Shown here: piece by piece, positions 51,919 through 61,113 of the stretch
How positions within the stretch are numbered: the first letter of the stretch is position 1
Layout of the letters: the number at the start of each line of letters is the position of its first letter
NCBI RefSeq assembly: GCF_000230895.2
Contig: NC_016604.1
Span: forward strand, 2,666,001 to 2,730,000
Length of the DNA: 64,000 nucleotides
Reading direction: 5' to 3'
Origin: Mycolicibacterium rhodesiae NBB3
GTDB taxonomy: Bacteria; Actinomycetota; Actinomycetes; Mycobacteriales; Mycobacteriaceae
The notes under the pieces: model-generated
Seen by the model: only the letters and a program-made list of their open reading frames with translations
What the model was told of the DNA's origin: nothing
Database searches by the model: none
Position numbers and translations under genes: made by a program

Positions 51919-53513
51919 GTGCGTCGCAACGCCAGTACGCTGCCGTCGCCGTCGGCCGACACGTACAGGGTGCCGTCGTGCCCCGCGGTGATGCCTGCGA
52001 ACGGACCCTGAGGGCCGGAGAACGGCGGCATTCCCTTGAGCGGCTTGGGATCAACGCCCGGCGGTGATCCGACCGGAAGGCCGCCTGCGATGCTCCGCCG
52101 TTCCCCGCTGGCCAGGTCGACAGCGATGACCTCCTTGCTGCCTGCGTCGACGATGTAAAGCTGACCATCGGCGACGTGGATGCCCTGCGGTCGTTGAAGT
52201 CCGTCGACAATTGTCTCGGCCGAACCCGCCAAACGGACAACACGGCCGGCGCCCGACTCCGCGATCAGCGGAACGCCGTCGGATCCGATCGTCACACCGA
52301 TCGGGTCTTGCAGTCCCGACGCGAGCAATTCGACATTGCCCGAACGCAGTGCGTGCACACTGCCGGTGCCGAGTTCGGCGAACACGATGCTCTCGCCCGG
52401 CCCGATCGCGACGCCGTAGAGCTGATCGAATCCGTCTGCAAGATAGTCGGTTTCACCATCGTCAGGCCGGTACCGACCGATCTGGCCACCCGATGTCGCG
52501 ACGACGAATGCGCCGCCGCCGGCAGGGGCCAGCCCGCGAAGAAAGCCGGGATAGCCGGCCGTGAACAGCATTCCCACGGTTTCCAGGGCACCGTCATCGC
52601 CGACGGAATAGAAGTAGGTGCCATCGGCGACGTAGAGCCGCCCGTCGTCACCGATGGCCAGATCCAGCGGCCAGTTCAATCCGCCCGCCAGTGCGGTGCG
52701 GGTTTCGCCGCCGGCCAAGATCTCCGTGATCTCTCCGGTGAAGTTGGAGACGAATAGCCGGTCGCCGACGAAGGTCAGGTTGTCAAGCCCCGGATTGAGC
52801 TGCGCAAGCAGTGTCTTGTCGCCGCTACGGGGATCGATACGCAACACCTGACCACTGGCGACCTGAGTGGACACCAGGTAGCCCTGCGGATCGAACTTGA
52901 CCGCATCCGGCACGCCCAGATCGCCGGTCACCCGTTGCGGCTCACCGCCTTCGGGGTCAATGCGCCAGATCTCGTTGGCTGTCATCAACGGGTAATACAG
53001 CATCCCGTCCGGCCCGACCTCCATCGCGTTGGGCGACGGCAGATTCTCCAACAGAATTCGTGACGCGCCGGTGGCCCGGTCGAGTTCCATCAACCGGCCG
53101 CCGTCGCGGCACTCGTTGATGAACAACCTGTCCTGATGGACTGTGATGCCGTTGGCGCATGGAAGATCGTCGCGCAACACCCGGGTGGCACCGCCGGCAT
53201 CACGTACGCTCACCCGCCCGTCCATCACCTCGGTGGCATACAGGTTGCCTCCGGTGTCGAATGCGACATCGTCGGGCGCGATGATCTCGCTTCCCTTGGG
53301 ACTGATCGCCTCGACCCCGCCGCCGGCCAGATCGAGGGCGCTGATCTGGCTGCCGGTCACCTGCGCGACGTAGACGCGCCCATCGGGACCGGTCCGCAAC
53401 CCGTTCGCGCCGAACAACCGGCTGGGTGTCGTGAGCCGCTCGAGCCGCCATCCGTCGGCGACCGTCGGATTGGTCGCGATGTACCGGGAGGGTGCGGTCG
53501 CGGATGCAGTCAT
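51915..53513 (-). CDS. Beta-propeller protein (SMP-30/NHL-like)
   Basis: A 532-residue protein composed of many repeats of the type GPDGRVYVAQV, GNLYATEV, DGRLYVADG, enough for two propeller domains. Such proteins include gluconolactonases and other lactone hydrolases. No signal peptide is seen, so a cytosolic lactonase acting on a Baeyer-Villiger lactone is plausible, but catalytic metal ligands were not identified. ATG 53513 is chosen because the upstream frame runs into the divergent promoter. It is first in its operon. Confidence 0.82.
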   Translation of the reverse strand: MTASATAPSRYIATNPTVADGWRLERLTTPSRLFGANGLRTGPDGRVYVAQVTGSQISALDLAGGGVEAISPKGSEIIAPDDVAFDTGGNLYATEVMDGRVSVRDAGGATRVLRDDLPCANGITVHQDRLFINECRDGGRLMELDRATGASRILLENLPSPNAMEVGPDGMLYYPLMTANEIWRIDPEGGEPQRVTGDLGVPDAVKFDPQGYLVSTQVASGQVLRIDPRSGDKTLLAQLNPGLDNLTFVGDRLFVSNFTGEITEILAGGETRTALAGGLNWPLDLAIGDDGRLYVADGTYFYSVGDDGALETVGMLFTAGYPGFLRGLAPAGGGAFVVATSGGQIGRYRPDDGETDYLADGFDQLYGVAIGPGESIVFAELGTGSVHALRSGNVELLASGLQDPIGVTIGSDGVPLIAESGAGRVVRLAGSAETIVDGLQRPQGIHVADGQLYIVDAGSKEVIAVDLASGERRSIAGGLPVGSPPGVDPKPLKGMPPFSGPQGPFAGITAGHDGTLYVSADGDGSVLALRRT

Positions 53514-53537
53514 GGTGCGGACGCTATCAAGCCGTGC

Positions 53538-53646
53538 TAGTCCAGACAATAGCCGGAACAGCCAGCTCGCCCGGCCTTGACGGAGCGATAACCGCTGCGG
53601 AATAGTGTTCTTCAATATGCAGAGCACCATATTTTGTCCGGACAAA
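53538..53646. promoter_or_regulatory. Paired GntR operator sites between divergent operons
   Basis: TTTGTCCGGACAAA (53633-53646) is a perfect 14-base palindrome four bases before ATG 53651. A related site, TAGTCCAGACAAT, lies at 53538-53550 near the start of the divergent operon. The shared GTCCNGACAA core at both ends of the 137-base gap suggests that GntR controls both operons. Confidence 0.65.
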
Positions 53647-53650
53647 TGAT

Positions 53651-54496
53651 ATGAGCGACCTTCTGGGGCTGGACGGTCGCATCGTCGTGGTGTCGGGTGC
53701 GGGCGGTGGCGGCATCGGCACGACGGTCACTCGGATGGCGGCGCAGGCGGGAGCCACTGTGGTCGCGGTGAGTCGATCCGAGGCGAACCTGGACGAACAC
53801 GTCGCACCGTTGGCCGAGCAGGGCCTGTCGGTGGTGCCGGTCTCCGCCGACGCCTCCACCGACGACGGCATCGCCACGGTGATGGACAAGGTTCGGCGCA
53901 CCGACGGCGCGTTGTACGGGTTGGTGAACATTGCCGGCGGGGCGGCGCCGTCGACATGGATGCCCGCGACACGGGTGACGCGCGAGGACTGGCGGGCGCT
54001 GTTCGCCGCGAACCTGGAAACCGCATTCTTCATGAGCCAGGCGGTGGCCGCCGAGATACGTGCACAGCAGAATGCGGGCTCGATCGTCTCGATCTCGTCG
54101 ATCAGCGGGATGAACACCGCACCGTTCCACATCGCCTACGGCACCGCGAAGGCGGCGATCGTCGCGATGACCCGGACGATGGCCGCTGAACTCGCGCTGG
54201 ACAACATTCGTGTCAACGCGGTCGCACCCGGTGTCACCGCGACGGCCGCGTCACGCACCTACGTCGACGACGATCCCGACCGCGACCGCACCGCCATCGC
54301 GATGGGGCGTCGCGGCACACCGGAGGAACAGGCCGGCGCGATCCTGTTCCTGCTGTCGGACATGGCGAGCTACATCACCGGCCAGACACTGCTCGTCGAC
54401 GGCGGCCTCAATCTCAAATGGACGCATCTCGGCGCCGACAACACCTCGCTCTTCCTCGCCGACGACTCCTTCCGCGAAGCCATCAGGAGGACCTAG
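53651..54496 (+). CDS. Short-chain dehydrogenase/reductase
   Basis: A 281-residue SDR (SGAGGGGIGTTVTRM, NIAGG, SISSISGMN, YGTAKAA, DGGLNLKW). The Gly-rich loop is longer than usual. It is the first gene of the Rieske operon; TAGTG overlap with the Rieske gene and the operator just before its ATG indicate tight co-regulation. It could oxidise the alcohol made by the oxygenase. Confidence 0.92.
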   Translation: MSDLLGLDGRIVVVSGAGGGGIGTTVTRMAAQAGATVVAVSRSEANLDEHVAPLAEQGLSVVPVSADASTDDGIATVMDKVRRTDGALYGLVNIAGGAAPSTWMPATRVTREDWRALFAANLETAFFMSQAVAAEIRAQQNAGSIVSISSISGMNTAPFHIAYGTAKAAIVAMTRTMAAELALDNIRVNAVAPGVTATAASRTYVDDDPDRDRTAIAMGRRGTPEEQAGAILFLLSDMASYITGQTLLVDGGLNLKWTHLGADNTSLFLADDSFREAIRRT

Positions 54497-55926
54497 TGAC
54501 CCATACCGAATCCGATCTCGACGCCGCGATCGAAGTCGAAGCCGATCCGGACGACTCGACGGGCGAGATCGCCGAAGATCTGTCGTCGCCGATGACAATC
54601 GGTGTCGACGCCTACATCTCCGAGGAGTACGCCCGCGCGGAGCGAGACCGGTTGTGGCGCAGGGTATGGCAGCAGGTCGGCCGCGTCGAGGAGATCCCTG
54701 AGGTCGGTAGCTACCTGACCTACGACATCCTCGACGACTCGATCATCGTCGTAAGAACGGGCGCCGGATCCGGGCCCGGCACCTTTGCAGCACACCACAA
54801 CGTGTGCATGCACCGCGGCCGGAAACTGGTGGACAATCCCGAAGGGGCGAAGAACGCCGTCGGCCGTGCGCGGAAGTCCTTCGTATGCGGATTCCACGGC
54901 TGGACATACGGTTTGGACGGCGCCTGCACTCACATCCGCGAACAGGACGATTGGAAGGGTGCGCTGACCGCGGACAACACCCACCTCGTCCCCGTCCAGG
55001 TCGACACCTGGGGTGGCTGGCTCTTCATCAACATGGATCCCGACTGCGAGCCGCTGGCCGACTATCTCTTCCCCGCCGCGAAGATCCTCGATCCGTTCGG
55101 TCTGGAGAACATGCGCTACAAGTGGCGCAAATGGCTGTACTTCGACTGCAACTGGAAGGTCGCGATGGAGGCCTTCAATGAGACCTATCACGTGTTCACC
55201 ACGCATCCGGAGTTCAACAAGTTCGGCGAATTCAAGGGCTGGGCCAAGGCGCAGGGCAAGCACAGCAACATCGGCTATGACGCCCCGAAGGGGATGGACG
55301 AGACCAAGTCGAAGATTCGCCTCGGCACGGGTGATCCGCGCATCTCGACCGCGGAGATGCAGGTGTACACCATGGAGGAGACCAACGCGACCACCACCAA
55401 CACGCTCGTGAACGCCGCCAAGCGCCTGGTCGACGAATTGCCCGAGGGCACACCCGCCGACGAGGTGCTGCAGCACTGGCTGGCCTCGGCGCGCCGAGAC
55501 GACGAGGCGCGCGGGGTGATCTGGCCGACGATCCCGCCCGACATCCTCGGGCAGAGCGGCACCGCCTGGCAGATCTTCCCGAACTTTCAGGTCGGCCAAG
55601 GTCTGACGAGCGCACTCTGTTATGCCGCGCGTCCTGACCCGAGCTACAACCCCGACAAGTGCATCTTCGAGGTCGCGGTGTTCGAGCTCTATCCCAAAGG
55701 TGAAGAGCCGCAGACGGAATGGCAATACACGCCGAAAGACTCGCCGAACTGGTTGTCGGTGCTGCCGCAGGACTTCTCGAACATGGCCGCTGTGCAGCAG
55801 GGGATGAAGTCGGCAGGCTTCCCGGGTACCAAGCCCAACCCGTACCGCGAGCGCAGCACCGTGAACCTCCACTACCAACTGTCCAGGTACATGGGCACCG
55901 GCGAACCACAGGAGCTTGATCAGTGA
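54496..55926 (+). CDS. Rieske non-heme iron oxygenase, large subunit
   Basis: A 476-residue oxygenase. The Rieske motif is CMHRG and CGFHGW with 24 residues between, longer than the common 15-17. The iron site is FNETYHVFTTH, giving His-x4-His, with Glu at the position where most family members have the bridging Asp; carnitine oxygenase CntA also has Glu here. GTG 54496 has AGGAGG six bases upstream. No ferredoxin or reductase gene is in the window. It overlaps the next monooxygenase by four bases. Confidence 0.92.
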   Translation: MTHTESDLDAAIEVEADPDDSTGEIAEDLSSPMTIGVDAYISEEYARAERDRLWRRVWQQVGRVEEIPEVGSYLTYDILDDSIIVVRTGAGSGPGTFAAHHNVCMHRGRKLVDNPEGAKNAVGRARKSFVCGFHGWTYGLDGACTHIREQDDWKGALTADNTHLVPVQVDTWGGWLFINMDPDCEPLADYLFPAAKILDPFGLENMRYKWRKWLYFDCNWKVAMEAFNETYHVFTTHPEFNKFGEFKGWAKAQGKHSNIGYDAPKGMDETKSKIRLGTGDPRISTAEMQVYTMEETNATTTNTLVNAAKRLVDELPEGTPADEVLQHWLASARRDDEARGVIWPTIPPDILGQSGTAWQIFPNFQVGQGLTSALCYAARPDPSYNPDKCIFEVAVFELYPKGEEPQTEWQYTPKDSPNWLSVLPQDFSNMAAVQQGMKSAGFPGTKPNPYRERSTVNLHYQLSRYMGTGEPQELDQ

Positions 55927-57770
55927 CGATGTTCGACACGTGCGGGCCGACACAGACGCCCGATGACATCGACATCCCCGCCCTCCGGGAGAAGTACGCC
56001 GCCGAACGCGCCAAACGTCTGCGGTCCGATGGCGGTTCGCAGTACTTGGAGCTCGAAGGGGACTTCGCCGAGTTCTACGAGGTCGACCCCTACACGACGG
56101 TCGTCGAACGCGAACCGATCGTCGAAGACACCGACGTCGTCATACTCGGCGGCGGCTTCGCCGGGTTGCTGGCCGGCGCCTACCTGAAAAAGGCGGGCGT
56201 GGAAGGTATCCGCGTCATCGAGATGGCCGGCGATTTCGGTGGGGTGTGGTACTGGAACCGTTTCCCGGGAATCCAGTGCGACAACGACGCATACTGCTAC
56301 ATCCCACTGCTCGAAGAGCTCGACTTCATGCCGTCGAAGAAGTTCGCCGACGGCCCTGAGATCTTCGAGCACTGCCGCAACATCGGCAAGCATTTCGGCC
56401 TGTACGACGGCGCGCTGTTCTCCACCCAGGTGCGTGAATTGCACTGGGACGACGCGACGCAGCGCTGGCGGATCAGCACCGACCGTGACGATGAGATCCG
56501 GGCCAAATTCGTCGTCATGGCCCAGGGCTCGTACAACCGGCCCAAACTGCCGGGGATTCCGGGCATCAAAGACTTCACGGGCCACGTGTTCCACTCCGCG
56601 CGATGGGATTACGACTACACCGGCGGTGACGCGGACGGTGGACTGGACAAGCTGGCCGACAAACGCGTCGCACTTGTCGGCACCGGTGCCACCGGAATTC
56701 AGTTGGTACCGCACCTCGGTCGCGACGCCGAGCAGCTCTTCGTATTCCAGCGGACGCCGTCCTCGGTGGATGCGCGCACCAACCCCGCCACCGATCCCGA
56801 GTGGGCGGCCTCCCTGCAGCCGGGGTGGCAGGAGGAGCGCAAGCGCAACTTCCACAACTGGTCACCGTTCGTCGGCGTCGTGTTCGGTGAGCCGGATCTG
56901 GTGTGCGACTTCTGGACTGAGCTCGGCCGAAACCTGACCGCCCGCATCGCGAGTAGTGATGACCCCGCATCGGTGACCATCGAGCAGATCATGGCCTTCC
57001 GGGAAGAGGAAGACTACGGGATCATGGAGCGGCTGCGTCGCCGCGTCGCCGAGATCGTCGAGGACCCGGTCACCGCCGAGGCGCTCAAGCCGTACTACCG
57101 CTTCATGTGCAAGCGGCCGACGTCGAGCGAGCACTACCTGGCCACCTTCAACCGGCCCAACGTCACGCTCGTCGACGTGTCCGCGTCCAAGGGTGTGGAA
57201 CGGCTGACGGAGAAGGGAATCGTCGCCAACGGCGTCGAATACGAGGTCGACTGCGTGATATTCGCCAGTGGTTTCGAGATCTCGACCGAGATCAGCCGCC
57301 GGTACGCCATCGACCGCATCGTCGGCCGTGACGGACTGTCGCTTTTCGACTATTGGGAGAACGATTACAAGACGCTGCACGGAATGACGAGCCGAGGGTT
57401 CCCGAACCAATTCTTCATGGGCTTCATCCAGGGCGGGGTGTCGGCGAACACGACGGCGATGTTCGAGCAGCAGGCCAAGCACATCGCCTACATCATTGCC
57501 GAGGCGCAGAACCGGGGTGCCACGACAGTGGAGCCGAGCCAAGAGGGTCAGGACGCCTGGGTGCAGACGGTCCGCGAACTCGCGATCGACAACTCGGCGT
57601 TCGAATTGTCCTGCACGCCCGGCTACTACAACAACGAAGGACAGGGGGGCGCGGTGAAAAACGGCGCGTTCCTCGGTGACTTCTATTCGCCGGGTTTCTA
57701 CGCCTTCGACGAGCTGATCGCCGAATGGCGGGAAAAAGGTGACCTCGACGGCCTGGAGTTGGGCACGTGA
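55923..57770 (+). CDS. Baeyer-Villiger-type flavin monooxygenase
   Basis: A 615-residue class B flavin monooxygenase. The FAD motif is ILGGGFAGLLAGAYLKKAG, the NADPH motif is VGTGATGIQLVPHLG, and the type I Baeyer-Villiger fingerprint reads FTGHVFHSARWDY (Asp after Trp, where Pro is also common). An N-terminal extension of about 65 residues precedes the FAD fold, as in phenylacetone- and steroid-type enzymes. It would turn a ketone into an ester or lactone. A hairpin follows its stop directly. Confidence 0.92.
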   Translation: MTMFDTCGPTQTPDDIDIPALREKYAAERAKRLRSDGGSQYLELEGDFAEFYEVDPYTTVVEREPIVEDTDVVILGGGFAGLLAGAYLKKAGVEGIRVIEMAGDFGGVWYWNRFPGIQCDNDAYCYIPLLEELDFMPSKKFADGPEIFEHCRNIGKHFGLYDGALFSTQVRELHWDDATQRWRISTDRDDEIRAKFVVMAQGSYNRPKLPGIPGIKDFTGHVFHSARWDYDYTGGDADGGLDKLADKRVALVGTGATGIQLVPHLGRDAEQLFVFQRTPSSVDARTNPATDPEWAASLQPGWQEERKRNFHNWSPFVGVVFGEPDLVCDFWTELGRNLTARIASSDDPASVTIEQIMAFREEEDYGIMERLRRRVAEIVEDPVTAEALKPYYRFMCKRPTSSEHYLATFNRPNVTLVDVSASKGVERLTEKGIVANGVEYEVDCVIFASGFEISTEISRRYAIDRIVGRDGLSLFDYWENDYKTLHGMTSRGFPNQFFMGFIQGGVSANTTAMFEQQAKHIAYIIAEAQNRGATTVEPSQEGQDAWVQTVRELAIDNSAFELSCTPGYYNNEGQGGAVKNGAFLGDFYSPGFYAFDELIAEWREKGDLDGLELGT

Positions 57771-57816
57771 TTTGTGTGCGTTTCCGTGCGGTGAGCGCAC
57801 GTTCCCGCACACAAAT
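57770..57816 (+). terminator. Nested hairpin between the monooxygenase and the next SDR
   Basis: Outer arms ATTTGTGTGCG (57770-57780) and its exact inverse (57806-57816) enclose an inner stem CGTGCG (57785-57790) and CGCACG (57796-57801) with a five-base loop. It begins in the stop codon and ends at the ribosome binding site of the next gene. It could end or attenuate transcription, or protect the 3' end of the upstream message. Confidence 0.5.
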
Positions 57817-57827
57817 CGGAGGTATGG

Positions 57828-58742
57828 ATGGCTGACTTGAGGTTCGACGGCCGCGTGGCGGTCGTCACCGGCGGCGGCAGGGGACTGGGCCGCGCATACG
57901 CCCTTCTGCTGGCGTCACGGGGTGCCAGGGTCGTCGTCAACGACCCTGGCGGAAACCTCAATGGCGGAGGGACGGACGCGACGCCCGCCGACGACGTCGT
58001 GCACGAGATCGCCGCCGCGGGAGGGGAAGCGATCGCCAGCATCGACTCGGTGGCCACCCCTGACGGTGGCAAGGCGATCATCGATACCGCGCTGGACCGG
58101 TTCGGCCGTATCGACATCCTCATCCACAACGCCGGAAACGTTCGGCGTGCTCCACTGCGGGACATGAGCTACGAGGACTTCGAGGCGGTCGTCGACGTGC
58201 ACCTGCGCGGAGCGTTCCATGTTGTCCGACCGGCGTTCCCGGTGATGTGCGACGCTGGTTACGGCCGTATTGTGCTGACGTCGTCGATCGGCGGCCTCTA
58301 CGGAAACCACGGTGTCGCGAACTACGCCGTCGCCAAGGCGGGTGTCATCGGGCTGTCCAACGTCGCGGCGATGGAGGGTCTCGAGCACGGCGTGAAGAGC
58401 AACGTCATCGTTCCCGCCGCCGTCACGAGGATGGCCGAGGGTATCGACACGTCGGCGTATCCGCCCATGGGCCCGGAACTGGTGGCGCCGGTGGTCGGTT
58501 GGCTGGCGCACGAGACCTGTTCGGTCACAGGGGAGATGCTGATCGCGCTCGCCGGACGGGTAGCGACGGCGACGGTGGCCGAGACGCCGGGGGTTTACCG
58601 TTCGTCCTGGTCGATCGAAGAGGTTGGGGAGAACATGTCAGCAATCCGCGACGATACCCAGCCGCTGGTCTTCCCCGTCGTTCCCGACGGTCACGGCGAC
58701 CACATCCGCTACAGCTTCGCGATGGCGACGCAGAATGTCTAG
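57828..58742 (+). CDS. Short-chain dehydrogenase/reductase, MFE-2 N-terminal type
   Basis: A 304-residue SDR with TGGGRGLGRAYA, the insertion NDPGGNLNGGGTDATPADD, HNAGNV, TSSIGGL and YAVAKAG. The inserted loop and the C-terminal extension are typical of 3-hydroxyacyl-CoA dehydrogenase domains of peroxisomal multifunctional enzyme type 2. CGGAGG lies five bases before ATG 57828. It overlaps the CoA-transferase gene by eight bases. Confidence 0.9.
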   Translation: MADLRFDGRVAVVTGGGRGLGRAYALLLASRGARVVVNDPGGNLNGGGTDATPADDVVHEIAAAGGEAIASIDSVATPDGGKAIIDTALDRFGRIDILIHNAGNVRRAPLRDMSYEDFEAVVDVHLRGAFHVVRPAFPVMCDAGYGRIVLTSSIGGLYGNHGVANYAVAKAGVIGLSNVAAMEGLEHGVKSNVIVPAAVTRMAEGIDTSAYPPMGPELVAPVVGWLAHETCSVTGEMLIALAGRVATATVAETPGVYRSSWSIEEVGENMSAIRDDTQPLVFPVVPDGHGDHIRYSFAMATQNV

Positions 58743-59958
58743 CGGTCCGCTGACGGACGTCCGCGTCGTCGACCTGACCGCTGTGGTGATGGGGCCGTAC
58801 TGCACTCAAATCATGGCGGACATGGGCGCCGACGTCGTGAAGGTCGAACCACCCGAAGGCGACATCGTGCGCTATGTCGCCGAGGGGCCTGCGCCCGGTA
58901 TGAACGGCGTCTTCATGAACGTGAATCGCGGTAAACGCAGCGTCGTTCTCGATCTGACATCCGACGAGGGTGCTGCGGCGCTTCGCGCGCTTGTCGAAAC
59001 GGCCGACGTCTTCATTCATTCCATGCGGGCGAAAGCGATCGCCAAGCTCGGATTCGACTACGATGCGGTCGCGGCAATCAATCCGAAGATCATTTACACC
59101 AACTGCTACGGCTACAGCAGGCGGGGTCCGGATGCCGAACGGCCGGCCTATGACGACACCATCCAAGCCGAATGTGGCCTACCTGCCGTCCAGAAGGAAC
59201 TCACGGGCGACGCCACCTACGTGGCAACGATCATGGCGGACAAGGTGACCGGACTGACGGCGCTGTACGCCACGATGATGGCGCTATTCCATCGGGAGCG
59301 CACCGGTGAGGGACAGGAAGTCGAGGTCAGCATGTTCGAGACCATGGCATCCTTCATGTTGGTCGAACATGCCAACGGCGCCATGTTCGACCCTCCCCTG
59401 GGTCCGGCGATCTACCCGCGCACAGTTGCACCGAATCGACGTCCGTACCGGACGAGCGACGGTCATGTCGCAGCGTTGATCTACAACGACAAGCATTGGA
59501 ATGCCTTCATCGCGTCGGTGCAGCCGGCGTGGAACTGCGATGAGTTCGCGACGCTGGCCCTGCGCGCCAGACAGATTGACAGGGTCTACGGCTTGCTGGC
59601 GGAGACCATGTTGGAACGCACCACCGCCGAGTGGCTCCAACTCTTTGCTGAACTGGAGATTCCCGCCACGCCGATCAACACCCTCGACTCGCTTTTCGAC
59701 TCCCCACAACTGAATGCGGCCGGTCTGTTCGAGACTGTCGAAACCCCTGAAGGTTTAGTGCGGTTTCCTGGTGTGCCGACCTGGTTTTCGCGAACTCCCG
59801 GCCGAGTCGCGGGTCCTGCCCCGCGCTTGGGTCAACACACCGACGATGTGCTCGACGAGCTGGGGCTCACCTCGGACCGCACCGAGACGACGGTCTCTGA
59901 CGAGAATCGGCCGGAATTCATCAATAACCGTAGTCTCGGCGCGACGGAACCGGGGTAG
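58735..59958 (+). CDS. Family III CoA-transferase (CaiB/BaiF)
   Basis: A 407-residue class III CoA-transferase. The N-terminal region MGPYCTQIMADMGADVVKVE and NVNRGKRSVVLDL are typical; Asp in PAYDDTIQAECG fits the catalytic aspartate. It moves CoA between acids without ATP. ATG 58735 (MSSGPLTDVRV) is chosen; the upstream frame lies in the SDR gene. Its place before three acyl-CoA dehydrogenases suggests it loads the substrate for beta-oxidation. Confidence 0.92.
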   Translation: MSSGPLTDVRVVDLTAVVMGPYCTQIMADMGADVVKVEPPEGDIVRYVAEGPAPGMNGVFMNVNRGKRSVVLDLTSDEGAAALRALVETADVFIHSMRAKAIAKLGFDYDAVAAINPKIIYTNCYGYSRRGPDAERPAYDDTIQAECGLPAVQKELTGDATYVATIMADKVTGLTALYATMMALFHRERTGEGQEVEVSMFETMASFMLVEHANGAMFDPPLGPAIYPRTVAPNRRPYRTSDGHVAALIYNDKHWNAFIASVQPAWNCDEFATLALRARQIDRVYGLLAETMLERTTAEWLQLFAELEIPATPINTLDSLFDSPQLNAAGLFETVETPEGLVRFPGVPTWFSRTPGRVAGPAPRLGQHTDDVLDELGLTSDRTETTVSDENRPEFINNRSLGATEPG

Positions 59959-59961
59959 ACC

Positions 59962-61113
59962 ATGGACTTCACGATGGGGCAGAAAGCCGACGCGCTGCGT
60001 GCGGAACTCCGTGAGTTGGTGAACAGCAATGTCCCAGAACACTTTCTGGGTGCCTTTACCGATGACCCGGCCGATCTGGAGACCGCTCAGGCATTCTGCC
60101 GGCTGCTGGCCGAGCGCAACTTACTGTGCCTCTCGTGGCCGGCGGAGTTCGGCGGTGGCGGCGCATCGGTGTGGGAGCAGACCGTGGTGCGTGAGGAGAT
60201 GTGGGCGCACCACGAACCGCGCGGCGCCCAGTACATGGGGGTGAATTGGGTCGGGCCGATCATCATGCGGCACGGCACCTCCGAACAGCAGCGCAGGCAT
60301 CTGCCGCCGATCGCGCGCGGCGAGGTCACCTGGTGTCAGGGCTTCTCCGAACCCGAGGCCGGATCGGACCTCGCGTCGCTGCGAACCTCTGCGCGGCGTG
60401 ACGGTGACGGGTGGCTGGTCAGCGGTCAGAAGATCTGGACGTCCTACGCGACCATGGCGCAGTGGTGCTTCCTGCTGGTACGGACGTCGAAAGGGGAGAA
60501 GAAGCAGCGGGGTCTGACGATCTTCCTGGTGCCGATGGACAATCCGGCGATCCAGGTGCGCCCGATCCGCTGCATGATGGGACCGCACCACCTCAACGAG
60601 GTGTTCTTCGACGACCTGCGGGTCACCGAGGCCGACGTGCTGGGCACCGTCGATGACGGATGGTCGATCGTGCAGGAGGTGACCTCCTTCGAGCGGGTCG
60701 GCATCGCCCGCTATGCGCGATGCGAGCGCCTGCTCGCGGCGGCGCCGACGGTGCTTTCAGACCGCTGGGCCGATCTGTCGGCCGACCTCCGCGGACGATG
60801 GGTGCGCATGTTGACGCACTGTCGGCGGGCACGCCTGCTCGCCTACCGGGTGGTCTCGCTGCAGAGCAGCGGCCGCGTCCAGCCGGGTGACGCCGCCGCG
60901 TACCGGATCGCCGTCACGAAACTGGACCAGGACAGCGCCGAGGTGCTGATGGACATCGCAGCCGAGGTGTCGCACGACGATCCGCATGCCCAATGGTTTC
61001 TGGGCGAGGTCGAGGACCACTGGAAGTACTCGCAGGCCTCCACTGTGTCCTCGGGCAGCATCGAGATGCAGCGCATCTTGCTGTCGCGCGCCCTGCTGGC
61101 GGTGACCAGATGA
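59962..61113 (+). CDS. Acyl-CoA dehydrogenase, larger subunit
   Basis: A 383-residue FadE-type flavoenzyme with QGFSEPEAGSDLASLRT (FAD loop) and the C-terminal SSGSIEMQRILL in the usual GTSEIQ region. It oxidises an acyl-CoA at the alpha-beta carbons and passes electrons to ETF. It overlaps the shorter acyl-CoA dehydrogenase gene as ATGA; such pairs in mycobacteria often form alpha2beta2 enzymes for steroid side chains. Confidence 0.92.
   Translation: MDFTMGQKADALRAELRELVNSNVPEHFLGAFTDDPADLETAQAFCRLLAERNLLCLSWPAEFGGGGASVWEQTVVREEMWAHHEPRGAQYMGVNWVGPIIMRHGTSEQQRRHLPPIARGEVTWCQGFSEPEAGSDLASLRTSARRDGDGWLVSGQKIWTSYATMAQWCFLLVRTSKGEKKQRGLTIFLVPMDNPAIQVRPIRCMMGPHHLNEVFFDDLRVTEADVLGTVDDGWSIVQEVTSFERVGIARYARCERLLAAAPTVLSDRWADLSADLRGRWVRMLTHCRRARLLAYRVVSLQSSGRVQPGDAAAYRIAVTKLDQDSAEVLMDIAAEVSHDDPHAQWFLGEVEDHWKYSQASTVSSGSIEMQRILLSRALLAVTR

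Noticed and set aside
53646..53650. Alternative ATG start at 53646 for the SDR
   Set aside because: It is five bases upstream and out of frame with the SDR reading frame.
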